NCBI GenBank assembly: GCA_963682175.1
Contig: OY821781.1
Coordinates: forward strand, 39,135,254 to 39,199,253
Direction: 5' to 3'
Origin: Triglochin maritima
Taxonomy: Eukaryota; Streptophyta; Magnoliopsida; Alismatales; Juncaginaceae
Length of the DNA: 64,000 nt
Each line of letters begins with the position of its first letter. Within the stretch, counting starts at the first letter, position 1. Position numbers and translations under genes: made by a program. The notes beneath the pieces were generated by a model. That model searched no databases. It was not told the DNA's origin and saw nothing but the letters and a program-made list of their open reading frames with translations. Shown in pieces: positions 11,617 through 23,530 of the stretch.

Positions 11617-12905
11617 ATGTCTGACGATGGTGATGTATCCGGTGAGGTAAGCCTGGCGCGGGGTAAATTTTGGGCCGAGCGTCTGCATTAGACGCCTCCC
11701 CCAAGGTGAGGGCGTCTGCGTAGGACGCCCTCCCCTTGGCCTAGGCGTCTAACGCAGACGCCTACGCAATGGGAGAGACGTCTTATGTAGACGTCTTCCC
11801 CTTGAGTAAGGCGTGTTTAGTAGACGCCTTTTCCTTCGGTCAGGCGTCCTACGCAGACGCCTCACCCTTGGGGAGAGCGTTTAACTCAGACGCCCCCCAT
11901 GGGGTAGGCGTTTACTCCAGACGCCTGCAATTTTGTTGATTTTTTTAATTTCGATTTTATTTTTGTAGGTTCCGTTGGAAGATTTCGGTGGTGATGGAGT
12001 GGATTACAGTGAGTTATTTCAAACTACACAAATCTTTGAAACAATCGATGAAGCAAGTAAATAGGTCAAACAAGTAGCTATCGGAGTTGGGTTTTTTTTG
12101 GTCGTGTCGTCGTACGAAACAAGATCAGATAGTCGGATGGATTGTTATTTGAGATGCGACCGGCGAAATCAAATGGAGTCTCGGGATATGGATACTGCAC
12201 TTCGACGAAACACCAAAAAAAAGTGTTGCGGTTGCCGTTTCTTAATAAAAGTGGTGGATCGACGAGATCGTGATGGATGAGTTGTGGTTTTTAATAGTAC
12301 TCACGAACATCACAACCACAGACTGACAATTTATCCAGAGGGTCATCGTCAAATTAGTGGTCTAAGTTCTGGGGTGAAGAAGATTGTTCGTGATATGACT
12401 GAGGCGCAAGCAAAACCACGGAACATCTTGAAGGTAGTAAAAGAAAATTCCCGGAGGTCAATCCAAATCAAAGACATATTTATAATTTCAGAGATTACAT
12501 GAGGATGACAAAATCTGAAGACCGGAATCCCGTCCAGCAGTTTCTCTATCAAGCAGTGCAGTGTGAGTAATTACATTGGATTATGGCGGTTCCAGAAACT
12601 GATGTCGTCACTCACGCTTTTTTGGCACATCCGACGTCAGTCCAGTTGTTGCGGACATATCCTTTCGTTATCTGCATGGATTCGACTTACAAGACGAACA
12701 AGTACAAGATGCCTTTGTTCGAAATGATTGGGGTCACACCAACAAACATGAATTTCCTTATTGGATATGCGATTTTGATGGATGAATCTTACTCCAGTCA
12801 TCTGTGGGTAATGGAGAAGTTGCGAGATATGTTATTGGGGACTGTCAGCCCGACTGCAATAATAACAGACCGGGAGTTAGGCCTTATGCGACCGGGAGTT
12901 AGGCC
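11617..12905 (+). pseudogene. MULE transposase, truncated and broken
   Basis: A small exon (11617-11646, MSDDGDVSGE) with a GTAAGC donor is followed by an intron filled by a hairpin array, then exon 2 from 11969 (VPLEDFGGDGVDYSELF). Exon 2 reads the N-terminal zinc-binding domain (KKCCGCRF, THEHHNH), then RHIYNF, then the MULE catalytic core with acidic residues in VICMDSTYKTNKYKMPLFE and IITDRELG. Damage includes TAG at 12062-12064, TGA at 12278-12280, a frameshift near 12450 and a stop near 12567. Translation resemblance ends at about 12880, where a repeated word (GACCGGGAGTTAGGCC) marks a junction. The catalytic Glu region and SWIM finger are gone. The 48370-50971 copy confirms the exon structure. 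Confidence 0.85.
11679..11928. repeat. Array of eight short hairpins in the transposase intron
   Basis: About eight units of 31-35 bases each contain an imperfect dyad GGCGTCT-N(4-6)-AGACGCC followed by a C-rich/G-rich linker (CTCCCCTTGGGG type) that can also pair. GC content is far above the flanks. The array lies inside intron 1 of the MULE transposase. A shorter array of the same word is at 14397-14530 near the other end. Confidence 0.85.
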
Positions 12906-12914
12906 CGACTACAG

Positions 12915-14110
12915 TGCACGAGCTTGAATCCCCGGTCGTAAACCTCCCACCCCTACCCTTCCGCACCATCCATCCGGCGGAAGTAGAACTACCCGCTCGA
13001 CCACGTCCTCTGCTATACTCCCCCTGCCTCTCCACCTTCGGGCGCTCTAACTCATACGGGTCATCATCGTCGCTCCCGTCGTCGGGACTGTCCACATGCT
13101 CATCATCGAATGAATCAATAGGGGTGTCAACGGATCGGATATGGACCGGATATAGGTATATCCATATTCGTATCCGCATGAAATTTACAGATTCGGATAC
13201 GGATACGGATTGTTTGCGGATATGAAAAGTCTATATCCGTTCGGATATTTGACGGATTCGGAGCGGATACGGATAATATCCGCATCCGTAAACATAATTC
13301 CCAACCTTATAACATTTTTTTATTTTCACTTAGACAAATTCTTATACAGTCACATTTATAACTTTATTTGGTTTCAAATATTAATTTACTTTATCTTAAC
13401 TTCTAACTCCATATTCTGAAAATGAGAAATATTCAATGCTTGAATAAATGTGATCAGTAGATGTATTTTTATTTGAATAAATAAATTTAAAATATATATT
13501 CAAAATATAATCACACAATGTTGAAATAGGAATACTTCTAGGTATAATAATGTATTGCATAAGTATATAAAACAAATATGGATATAAATGTTGAAATACA
13601 GATATGTAGTTCCGAAACGGATATTAATCAAATTAGTACTTTAGGGGTAGTAATTTAGAATAGTTTATATATTTAGGTAATTTATAGAAAAAATACCTAA
13701 CTTATATATCATTAATTTAAAGAATAACTATATATATAATACATATACAAAATAGATGTTGAACTACAAATATTCGATACCGGATCAGATATTATACCGA
13801 TCGGATGTACTAATAACCATATCTGATCCACGACTTTACGGATCGGATACGAATACGGTCTAACAGATATATTTTCTCGGATCGAATGTTCAAATTCGAA
13901 TACGGATACGAACGGATGCTCGGATATTCGAATATCCACTGACACCCTTAGGAATCATCATCCTCCTCACGACGACGTAATGCCTCTCTCTCGCTCCTGA
14001 CCGAAGCAGATATCCCCCGTCTACGTGGATGACACGGTGCTGAATCATCCTCTAAAGAACGGAAGACGTGTAATGGTATTGACTTGTCTTTCCCTCCACT
14101 GTGACTCGAT
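12915..14110 (-). pseudogene. Acidic and RG-rich C-terminal frame inside the MULE, split by a MITE
   Basis: Reading on the minus strand, 13959-14110 gives a frame with HSGGKDKSIPLHVFRSLEDD and RSEREALRRREEDDDS. This runs without a shift into 12915-13118 (DDEHVDSPDDGSDDDD, then GEYSRGRGRAGSS and RKGRGGRFTTG) once the 832-bp MITE and one target copy are left out. The pattern of acidic patches followed by Arg/Gly repeats is typical of nuclear or RNA-binding protein tails. I do not recognise the family. Orientation is opposite to the transposase. It may be a second MULE gene or a captured host exon. Confidence 0.55.
13119..13950. mobile_element. hAT-type MITE built from GGATAC-like words
   Basis: Ends TAGGGGTGTCA and TGACACCCTTA are inverted. 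Flanking 8-mers TGAATCAA (13111-13118) and GGAATCAT (13951-13958) match at six of eight positions, as for an aged hAT duplication. The outer 150 bases on each side consist of the words CGGATA/TATCCG in many variants. The middle is AT-rich. Confidence 0.75.
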
Positions 14111-14134
14111 GACTATTAATTGAAATTTTAAATA

Positions 14135-14345
14135 CAATTTGTTAAACTAAATTATCATATTTATCACAATTGTTAAACTAAATCAAAAATTGTTAAACTA
14201 AATTATCACAATTGTTAAACTAAATCAAAATTTGTTAAACTAAATTAAAACAATTGTTAAACTAAATCAAAAATTGTTAAAACTAAATATCACAAATGTT
14301 AAACTTAATAAGAATTTGTTAAATTAAATTTTCAGATTTATCACA
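14135..14345. repeat. Minisatellite, TTGTTAAACTAAATCAAAA-like units
   Basis: About eight imperfect copies of a unit near 20 bases containing TTGTTAAACTAAAT, alternating with shorter variants. It lies between the acidic frame and the right hairpin array of the MULE. Confidence 0.75.
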
Positions 14346-14396
14346 ATTTATTAAAGTAATTATCAGATTTAATGAAAATTAAAAACAAATTTGTGG

Positions 14397-14530
14397 AGAC
14401 GTCTGCGAGAGACGCCTCCCGCATGGTGGAGGCGTCTGTCGGAGACGCCTCCTCCTTAGGGGAGACGTCTTCTGAAGACGTCGCCTCCATCGGGGGGACG
14501 TCTTCCGCAGACGTCTCCCTCGGACGCCGA
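14397..14530. repeat. Right hairpin array of the MULE
   Basis: Four units of 33-35 bases with GACGTCT or GGCGTCT dyads and C-rich linkers, the same word as in the array at 11679-11928. Together they form a matched pair near the two ends of the element. Confidence 0.8.
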
Positions 14531-14984
14531 CGACTTTTTTAATTTTTGTTTTTTTGAAAACAAATAAATAACGTAAGGTTACCGTATACGGGTACACCGG
14601 GGGAACTGCTAGTTGCTTCCCTGGCCTCCGAGACATTCGTAATCTTCTGAAGTAGGTATAGGAAGAGAGTTTTGAAAAAAGAGTGAAATTGTGAGATATA
14701 TAAGCATAAATAGGAGTAAGGGCAATTTGGTAATTTCAAGGGACGATTTAAGTAATTTTGGGACGATGTTTAGCAATTCAGAAAAAAATCGGTATGATAT
14801 GCAAACATGTACACAATTAGAAATAATTAAATTTAATACAACATCAGTTGCAATATACATATATAATTTAGTGTCTAATTTACATACTTAAAATGTTCAC
14901 AACTTATTCAGAAATGAAACGTGAAAAATACGTAACTTTATAATGTTGTTGTTAAGATGGATTTAATAAAATATTTAGTGGGTT

Positions 14985-15902
14985 GAGAGTCTCTCAAGGT
15001 TTGCATAAACATAATTTTCAAATAAACATCTCCAAACATAACCTGCATAAACAATTACACCCCAAAACATAAACAAACAACATAAACTAACATTCCAGTT
15101 GCTCCGTAGCCACGAACACCATACATTTTTTAAAAAAATGTTTGTTGTTGGCTTCAAGCTTTTTCGATATTCTTGACCAACTAGAGAATAATGATGTTTA
15201 ACAAAACATATTTATATTTAAGAGTAATAAAACTCCATTTGAGAGTGTTTATTAGTAGTAACTTTTCACTAGTTGTAATAATTATTTATTTAATAGATTT
15301 GCAATTGAAATTGATTTTTTTAAATATATCAAAAAATGTGATACTTAAATTTACAAAAAAAAAAAACACATCAAACACTAGAAATAAGGAAAATAAAGTG
15401 TGTTTTGAAAATGTGAAATGTCTAAAAAAAACTACAAATGTAGTTTAGCTAAATGTGATGACTTGAGTGAAACACATTAAAAGGCCTTAAACCAATGTAA
15501 TAGATGACTTGAGTGAAATGTGTAGACGAAAATAGTTACAAGAGAGGAATTTGTTTGCACTTTATTTTGTAAGGGGACATTGAAACAAATAGACAAGAAT
15601 CAAATAGCTAAGGCTTTGGATTCGTGGACTATCGAAAATCACTTCCAAACGTTGTCTTGATCATCCAAAACCTTTCAATTTGATTATTTTTCTTATTCTT
15701 GTTTTTGGTTTTTCCATGCAATGTAAATTACAACATTCTTATTTTTTATTTTTCCCTGCAAAATCAAGAGTCCTCTCATTTTTGTTGTTTTACTGTGGCA
15801 CATGTCGGGAGTTGGGAGATTCTTAAAAAACACGACATCAAAACGTCAAAAATATTTGTTTATTAAAAACTTGAAAAAAGGAACACTATTATGGAAAATA
15901 TC
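14985..15902. repeat. Dispersed repeat R, first copy (left of hAT insertion)
   Basis: Parts match 31668-33075 and 19262-19565. Shared landmarks are a block near ACACATTAAAAGGCCTTAAAC, a block near TCATCCAAAACCTTT, and a minus-strand frame rich in Cys/Trp. The order is rotated relative to 31668-33075, as if copies derive from a tandem unit. At about 15605 it shows the empty site for the MITE present at 32329. Confidence 0.7.
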
Positions 15903-18900
15903 AATGTTCAGGTACAGCCTATGCGTCCGGAGGCATCCGGTCGCCTGGGCGGTTGTGCGATCGCCCAGGAATGGGTGGTGATTTTTTTTATTTTTAATTC
16001 AATTAATTTTTATAAAATAGATAAAAAAATCAGGAATAAATAGGAAACAATACACAAATATTTTCTAAAAATACCATACATGTTTAGGTTTCGAAAAGAC
16101 ACCTAGTTCCTCGGCCAATGCCTCACTAGACACCCCCTCTACCCACCTAAACACTTAGCTATACAATTTATTGCTTAGTAGTACGATTACAAAGGTAACT
16201 CAGAGTTCATACAATAGCAGATAAGAGAGAAATTAGAATTACAAGCTAACTAACTAATTCCATTGGACACATTGATCTAATGTCCAACTGGGAACCATAT
16301 CATATCCTCCACCACCACCAGAGTCGTCGGAGTCGTTCTCGTTCAGATTGTCGACGTAGACATCATCTTCTTCAGTTTCTTCATCGTCGGATTGGACATA
16401 TTACTCGTCGATGTCCATCGGTGGTTGAGAACTCGATGCACCTGGATCTCTAGAACTGATGTGAACGATGACATCATCCATGCCACGACCTAATAATGGC
16501 GCGTCAGATGCAGTAGAACACCGCACGTCAGATGCAGTGGACATGGATCGAGCAAAGCGTCTCCGTGAAGAAGAATGTCCCAAAGCTGCTTCCTCGGCAT
16601 CGGCCCATGTAAGCTCCTCTCCAGCGAAGACCAGATCTTCAGTTTCTACCAACCATGGATGCTCGTCGAAGAGATCGTAGTCCACACTGATGGGGTCATA
16701 AAATCCAGGCTTCTCCATCCTTTGCTGAAACCTCTGCGTTAACTTTTGGTTGTAGTTCACATACATCAAGTCATTCATCTTCTTCACAGCCAACCGAATC
16801 CTTCTCGTTGAGTGTAACTGCTCGAAGACACTCCAATTCCGCTCACAACCTGATGTCGAGCATGTCAATCCCAACACCCTCAGGGCCAACCTCTGTAATG
16901 CGGTCTCTCCCATGTCTGCGTCATACGATTGCCACCAATCTATAGGTCTTCTTTCCGGCCTTTGTCTGACGACCATATCCCTCGAGAATATTCCGAGGGA
17001 GTTCTTGTAACGATCAAGTAGACCGCAAATCTTGTCTTGTTCTGCAGGAGTGGGAACGAGCCGCTCTACGACATCCATGAATCCAGGCATATGCTCATTG
17101 AAAGCTACATTTCGATCCTCAGGCGGGATGGAGAAGAAGGTACCAGGGTTGAGTAAGAAACCAACTGAGTGTAGCGGTGAGGACATCATCTTCCCTGGAC
17201 CCCACCTGGTGTCGATGAGGTCGATGACTTGCTTGTACAACCTCCGGTTTCCATCAAAGTTCCTCATGATTTGTTCTTTGGCTTTCTCCATTGCGTCACA
17301 CAGATATCCCATCGGTGGTTTCTCATCGCCGTCAACAAGTTTAAGAACCTGGACCATAGGTTGTGAGACCTTCAGTGCCATCACGACGTTGGTCCAGAAA
17401 CCACTTTGTAGAATGGTCTCGGCAACTTCAGTAGAGATCTCCTTCTTTTTCTTGTTCTTTATCCAACTTGCATTAGGATCGTTGTACTCCGGGGAAACAA
17501 CAAAGGCTCGGAGTTTGTCTTTCTTCAGAAACAACCTTTGCAAACTCAGAAAGGCGGTGGCAAATCTCGTGACAGCATGGCGTAGCAGGTTCCCTTCAAT
17601 GACAATTCGCATCCTCTTCAACAACATGACAGAGCTGTTGAAATGTTTGATGATCTTACGAGCTAAAGCAATAGTCTTCAAAAACATCTTGCCAATATCC
17701 TCCGAGATCGATGCAATGCGCTGCACAGGGAGTCCAAAACAATCTCCTTCTTTTTTGCTGCAACATCCTACCGGCAAGTACGTACACGGTGGCGTTGTCG
17801 GTGACCACCTGAACAACCTGTTCTTCTCCAATCTCGCCAACTACCTTGTCCATCAGCTTGTACAGGTAGTCTGCGGTGTGAGAATGACCGGAAGCATCTA
17901 CAGACCTCATGAACAAGGTACCTGTCGGACAATTTACTAGAAAATTGATTATATTCCTACCGGACCTATCAGTCTAGCCATCTGTCATCAACGTGCACCC
18001 GTATGTTGCCCAATCTTGTCTGTACGACTCTAGTATACCTCTAGTGTAGTCAATTTCCTGTTTAAGGCACGAGTCACTAACTTCATGATACGTCATGGGT
18101 TTAAGCCCGGGTCCGTAAGTACAAGTGGCGGATATTGCTTCCTTCCACTCAGGCGTTCTTACAGTGTTGAATGATATACCACAACTATAGAAAAGCCTAG
18201 ACCATTTTTGATTAATTGTTTTCCTATCTTTTTTTCTAAAGGTTCTTTCGATGGTTATTTGTTGGGGGCCGGAAACCACGTCCTTCCCACGTCCGCAAAA
18301 TGGTGCCCACAAATGTTGTTTTTGTCTCTTTCGACCAGGAACGGGACGAGAACGGGAGGTTGGGGTCCGAGCAGAACCGGAACCCGACCTGGTTTCCAGA
18401 TCAAATTCTATGTTTTCTCGGTCTACATAATCATCAAGACATACATTTTCATTTTGTAATGTCCTAATGTTTCTAATCATGTATGCAGTTATGTCTTGTT
18501 TAATATAGTCAGCAACTTTATCACAAGGTCTAGCATTGCTACCGGGTGTGTGTGCAAGATGTTGTTTGTGACGGGCTATACCACCTCTAGTTTCCTTACC
18601 ACATAACTCACAGACAATGCAGTTTTTATCATTAGCACTAATGTAATTGGCAGTATTCCAACCAGGTTCATTTGTACGGGTAGGTCTTAGGTCATCGTAA
18701 CTCTCGTGATGCATAGGAAAACTAGTGCCGGGTACCTAAGCCATATGTTAAAACTAGACTAATATAAAAATTTAGACTAATATGAAAATAAAATACTAAT
18801 TAATTTAATTCTAAAGAGAAGTTAGAAAGAGTGCACTTGATTTTGGCGGTTGAAGAATGAAGAACCGGATCGGAGACTTCACTTTCCAACTTCAAAACTA

Positions 18901-19253
18901 AGCACCAGACCAGAGACTTAATCGCAAAAACTTGGTGATTAGGAAACTTGATGATGAGAATAGAATTATGAAGAAGAAGAGAATGAGAGATGTGTGAAAA
19001 ATGAAGAGGTTTGGAGGGGTTTATATAGGATTTGGGGGTAGTGGTAAACTTGTAATTTTTGAAAATAAAAAAAAATAAAAATAAAAAAGTTGAGAGCCGT
19101 TGGAGAGCCTCCAACGGCTCTCGCCTAGGCGATCGCCTATTTCGCCCAGCTCTGCTGGGCGAAAAGCGGTGGTCTCCCAGGCGACCACCGCGAGGGGCGA
19201 CCGCCGCGAGGGGCGATCGCCTACCGCCTATGCGGTCGCCTACCGATACACTG
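15903..19253. mobile_element. hAT superfamily transposon
   Basis: A perfect 8-bp duplication GAAAATAT (15895-15902 and 19254-19261) flanks ends CAATGTTCAGGTA and, inverted, CAGTGTATCGGTA. Subterminal regions are GC-rich with repeats of GCGATCGCC and GGTCGCC (15935-15975 and 19110-19245), likely transposase binding sites. It carries one transposase gene on the minus strand with two lesions. It sits inside a copy of repeat R. Confidence 0.9.
16401..18714 (-). pseudogene. hAT transposase (BED finger, DUF659, hAT dimerisation), two lesions
   Basis: The frame starts at 18714 (MHHESYDD). It has a BED-type zinc finger (CELCGKETRGG, then HKQHLAH), a basic Ser/Arg linker, and the DUF659/transposase core with LMTDG, VVTDNA and the CAAHCIDL motif. 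The C-terminal dimerisation domain reads TSGCERNWSVF and LMYVNYNQKL, and the protein ends in an acidic, Ser-rich tail at 16401. A TAG at 17974-17976 replaces the Trp expected after TDG, and a small deletion near 17700-17706 shifts the frame after HCIDL. Otherwise the core is well kept, so inactivation looks recent. A 302-codon open frame on the opposite strand is a shadow. Confidence 0.88.
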
Positions 19254-19261
19254 GAAAATAT

Positions 19262-19565
19262 CATACATTCTTGAAAAAGTTGTTTTCTGTCGGCTTTGAG
19301 GTACTTTCGATTCACACGTTCAACTATAGCATCGTGTTGTTCAAAAAAACATATACACATTTAAGAGTGTTTTTAATAGTAGTACATTTTCAGTAGTTGT
19401 TTATTTAATAGATTTGCAATTAAAATGAGTTTATAAAAAATATATCGAAAATGTGATATTTAAATTTACCAAGAATATATTCACATCAAACGATAGGAAT
19501 AAGGAAAAGAAAGTGTGGTTTGAAATTGTGAAATGTCTAAGAAAACTACAAATATTTGATTTTTA
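19262..19565. repeat. Dispersed repeat R, continuation right of the hAT element
   Basis: It begins ATACATTCTTGAAAAAGTTG and matches the block at 32943-33020 and the start of 31668. It shows that the hAT element landed within a repeat R copy. Confidence 0.65.
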
Positions 19566-19886
19566 CCTTGAAATGACAAAACGGATATACAAATGATAAG
19601 ATTAAATTGGAAAAAGTATGTTGCGCTGGCTCGTCATCTCTTCCTAACCTGTAAGAATTCTTATCTTGAGACTATAAATGTCCTCAAATCATAAAAAATA
19701 ATGACGGGACAAATGTCGTCTTCATTTCCTAGAAATAAATATAATATATTTGAGGGAGAAAAAAGAGAAATTCGAAATATGAAGTTGTAGGGAAGGAAAC
19801 AACTTAATTATATGATTAAAGTCACCAGATACGATGTTTTGGATGGTAAGCATTGGATCAAAGTGTAGGATCTACTAGGTCATAAT
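19566..19886. other. AT-rich, nothing recognised
   Basis: I see no frame, RNA gene or repeat border in this stretch. Confidence 0.4.
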
Positions 19887-20310
19887 TAGGAGTGTAAAAA
19901 GGGCCGGTGGTACCCGGTCACCCGCCCCGGTCAGGTACGGATATGAGCACAAAAACTCATATACGTTTAAAAATTCAAACATATATACCCGTATCTGTTT
20001 ACCTGGTTAATAAACGGGTCGGGTACGGGTATACGCATTACCCGTACACGTTTACCCGTTAAGATATATTACATATTTTTGTATAATATAATTATATTTT
20101 CTTATATGTTATATATAATATATATTATATACTATATATTATATTTTTTATATATTATGTATTATACCCGACATACCCGTTTACCCACCCCGTACATGCT
20201 AACTTAACAGGTACGGGTATACATGATTTTTGTCGGGTATATACTCGTACCTGTACCTGCTAATTTAGCCGGGTACGGGTAGGGGCATACCCGATCCGTT
20301 TACACCCCTA
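19887..20310. mobile_element. hAT-type MITE of CGGGTAC words
   Basis: Ends TAGGAGTGTAAA and TTTACACCCCTA are inverted. Flanking 8-mers are GTCATAAT (19879-19886) and GCCCTAAT (20311-20318). The outer parts consist of variants of CGGGTACGGGTA and their complement, and the centre of TATATA-rich sequence. Same family as 43597-43984. Confidence 0.85.
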
Positions 20311-20325
20311 GCCCTAATATTAGTC

Positions 20326-21222
20326 TGGGGGGGGGGGGGGGGGTTGAATAAACAAATTAGTTTTTTAAAAGTTATTGCAAGTTAAGACCTAGAACAGTAA
20401 AAAGAATGATAGAAATGTGCAAACCACAAAACTGATGTATAGAGGTTTGGATCAACCCCTGGATCCTAGTCATCTTTTATGAATTGTTATTCCTCGAGCA
20501 ACTTCGCGTCCTCCACTAATCTGATCTTCGTTGCGGTCTGAGATCAAACAATTACACGTCTAGCTTTGCGAACAATCATCACCTAGCTTGGACCACATTC
20601 TCACAATCCGAGAATTGCTTCCCTCCGGAAGCTAGTACAACTCTTTGAAGCAAAACTTTAGCAACCTAATCTTAGGCACTTGAAATGAATGAAGAAGGCC
20701 ATGAGTTTGTTCAAGTTGGAAGATGTGAGCACAAAGATCTTTAGAGTAAATTTGAGAGTAGTAAGAAGTTTGAGCTTGGAGAAAGATTGATGACCTTAGA
20801 TATGTGTTCTCAGTTCTATTTATAAGTTCTAAACTTATTTTAGCTGTAGGAATTAAAATGTCTATTGAATTCCGGTCGAATTAGATTGACTACCGATCGA
20901 CCGGTATGACCCAGAAATCCTATTCCAAGGGAATTTCTATGTTTCGTCGATGTTCTATTGAAGTCAATTTGATATGGACTTAAATTATGAGACTTTTATA
21001 GGTTCCCTAAAGGTCACGCAATTCGTCAAAGATTTCAAGTGTTAAGTTACATTAGAGCCTAAGAACAAGAAACGTAACCCTATCTACTCTTCATTCTTTA
21101 TTTCTTGTCTTGATCCACACTTGTTTCCCAAAATGCTAGAAATACAATATATGCATGCGATGATATTAATGGATTACATGTGTTAAATTGATATATTAGT
21201 TAATCATCAAAACGGATTAACA
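20326..21222 (-). mobile_element. Solo LTR, Ty1-copia type
   Basis: On the minus strand it begins TGTTAATCCGTTTTGATG at 21222 and ends in a run of 17 C residues plus CA (plus strand 20326-20343), as do many plant copia LTRs before the primer site. No internal region follows. A clear 5-bp target duplication was not found. It contains GGTCGACC-like words near 20870-20905. Confidence 0.65.
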
Positions 21223-21464
21223 ATTATTTAGCCAAAAAGTCAACACAAAGTTGATGGATGAAGTGGTGTTGCTCTCAGAAACATTAGCGTGGGGAAATAA
21301 ACCATTATGGTCGTTGAGAATCGGAGGAGGACGAAAAGCCTTTGGATTTGTTTGTCATCCGCCGTTGGACATAGGAGAGACCAAAGTGGTCGACAACGTC
21401 TAAGTATAACCCTGCAACTTCAGCCTCACAAAATGTTGGAAAGAGTGTAACCTATTGTTGAGGA

Positions 21465-23035
21465 TGTTAGGATCTATGACTGATTGACATCATATCATGC
21501 ATATATTTGTGTCTTATATCTTTTATTCTTAGCCTAAACAATGCTATGTAACGAGTTTTATGTTTACGTTTCAAGAATAGATAGGTTTGGGAAGAAGAGA
21601 CTCCAAAAAGGACTTAAAAGAAAGGTAAATGACTAAGTTGCAAGACTTATAGACTAAGATACAAGAGAGAATGACCCGAATATAAACCCAAAAGGACTAA
21701 GTAGCAAAAGCAAGCACTCCACACCAACATGAGGAGTATTTTGCAATTATATTCAGGTCGCAACTCACACAACCGATTAAGGTGCACCCCAGGAGAAGAA
21801 ACAAAGCCATAAACAAGTAATACAAAAATGGGCTGGATCCAGGAGATCCAGACCGCCAATTGGCGGTTGGTGGTCTATTTCGATCCGGATCCGACCCGTC
21901 TTCTATCGGATGTGTATTACAATGTTTTAGGTCCATTTATAGTATGCAATTAGTCCCATATCGGGAGATTGTCCCGAATTACCTTTTTCTAGCACTATAA
22001 ATAGAACTCTTCCTTCTCCTTTGTATTCACTCATTGTTTGGTGGCATTCTCTCTACTTTGAGTAAAAGCCTTGAAGCAAAAACTCAAAGTGGAGAAGAAT
22101 GTCACTTGCAATGTGAGTCATGTTAATAAAATATTTTTTCTTAGTTTCTTTTAATATTGTCTTGTCTTTTAATTCTTGCTTGTTTCTTTAGTTTAATTTC
22201 ATTTCATTTAGTTTCTTTAATATTTCTTGTGTTGCTAAGTTTAATTGTCTTTCATTAGAATGTTTCATTTTGTTAATATAGTTTGTATAGTGAGTAGTTT
22301 CATCCTCATTTGGGGGTGAAGAAATATGTGATGTGATTAAGTGATGTATTTGGTGTGTGTTATCTTAACCATTTGAACCTTACATGATTTTCATAACCAT
22401 CTGATGAGATTTCACTATTGTCTTTGATATGATAATGCTCTTAAATGAAGTTTAGCATATACTTAGATTAGTGAAGCTATTTTATGGGGAATGATGAGGT
22501 GAGGATATTGATGGAATTGATAAATGAAACATGACTTGTAGTTGCATGTACTCTTGTTGCCTTTACCTTGATTAATGTATTGTATGTTTTAATGATTGTG
22601 TAAATTTTATTTCATGTGGAGACATAGTGAGGTTTGGTTTTTATACATGAGTTCATTTAGCTTCATTCCAATTATTGTCTTGTATGTTTTAATGATAATG
22701 TGTTATATTATTTTATGTGGAGACAAAGTTGGATTTAGTTTTATGATTTTCATGCACTACATGTTGTGATGAGCACAATTGAACACACACATACACATAT
22801 TTTTGTATTCACATTCTTTCTCTACCCCCTATGGGGTTTAGTTTTATTGTTGATTTTTCAAATCCTTTCGCATTCTAGTGTAGTTTCGATCATAACTCTT
22901 TTCTCTCATTTCTTTCACACTCGCCTTCGAACTAACCAAAGTCGACACACCTCCCTGTAGATCGACCCTTATTTGTCACCGCTTCAACGCGGTCGTGCAC
23001 TTGCGGTTATTTTAAAACGTTCAATCAATGACCCT
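21465..23035 (+). mobile_element. Solo LTR, Ty3-gypsy type
   Basis: Starts TGTTAGGATC. It contains a TATA box (TATAAATAG at 21996) followed by a CT-rich start region. It ends with a block near 22940-23010 (ACACCTCCCTGTAGATCGAC, then CGTGCACTTGCGG) characteristic of the 3' part of plant Athila/Tat-like LTRs. No gag or pol follows. Borders are approximate. Confidence 0.65.
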
Positions 23036-23127
23036 ATAATCGCTAGATAAATGCGGAATTAAAAATACTAATCGAAGGATTAAGAGATAAAACGTGCAAA
23101 CCACACACTACTACAGAAAATGGAATA

Positions 23128-23530
23128 TACGTCGGATATACGGGGCTATAAACGTCGGATATAAGCACTCCCCGATCCGACGTCTATGTGTGCGTCGTCT
23201 ATACATAGACGTCAACCATCGTATAGCCGACGTCTATACCTAAAGAATATACGTCGGCTATACGTGGAATCCGATGTTTATTCGTTAACGCATAGACGTC
23301 GGTCTATACAACATCTGACGTCTATTCTTTAGAGATAGACGTTGGTGATATAACAGACGACGTATATTCCTTAGGGATAGACGTCGATGAACTAACATGC
23401 GACGTCCATTCCTAATGAATATACGTCGGATTCCACATAAACCCGACGTTTATTCCTTTCTTCAGAGGAATAGACGTCGGCGAATAACAACAACCGTCGT
23501 CTATTCCTAAACCGGGACAAAAAAATAGCA
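23128..23530. repeat. Left subterminal array of the 23106 CACTA element
   Basis: Roughly 17 copies of a GACGTC-centred word, mainly ATAGACGTCGG and its complement, alternate in orientation at intervals of about 20-30 bases so that neighbours can pair. GACGTC is itself palindromic. Confidence 0.9.

Larger units (their letters stand above)
11463..14779. mobile_element. Mutator-like element (MULE) with broken transposase
   Basis: Terminal inverted repeats of about 57 bp pair 11463-11520 with 14721-14779. Both read inwards GAAYTRCTAAACRTCGTC, then ACTTAAATCRYCCCTTGAAATTAC. Inside are a transposase on the plus strand, two hairpin arrays, a minus-strand acidic/RG-rich frame and a nested hAT MITE. 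A related MULE lies at 48370-50971, with the same transposase and similar ends. Flanking A-rich runs may be the 9-bp duplication, but they are not an exact match. Confidence 0.85.

Noticed and set aside
11679..11928. Possible CRISPR array
   Set aside because: Units are imperfect dyads without unique equal-length spacers, in a plant nuclear transposon intron.
13135..13300. Telomere or satellite-like CGGATA repeats
   Set aside because: The words are degenerate, change orientation across the element and are bounded by MITE ends with target copies.
14379..14739. Minus-strand frames with RRRL(R/Q)KTSP repeats
   Set aside because: They are translations of the hairpin array at the right end of the MULE, not evidence of a protein.
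17032..17940. 302-codon open frame on the plus strand
   Set aside because: It is exactly antisense to the hAT transposase, has no recognisable domain, and follows from the codon use of the real gene.
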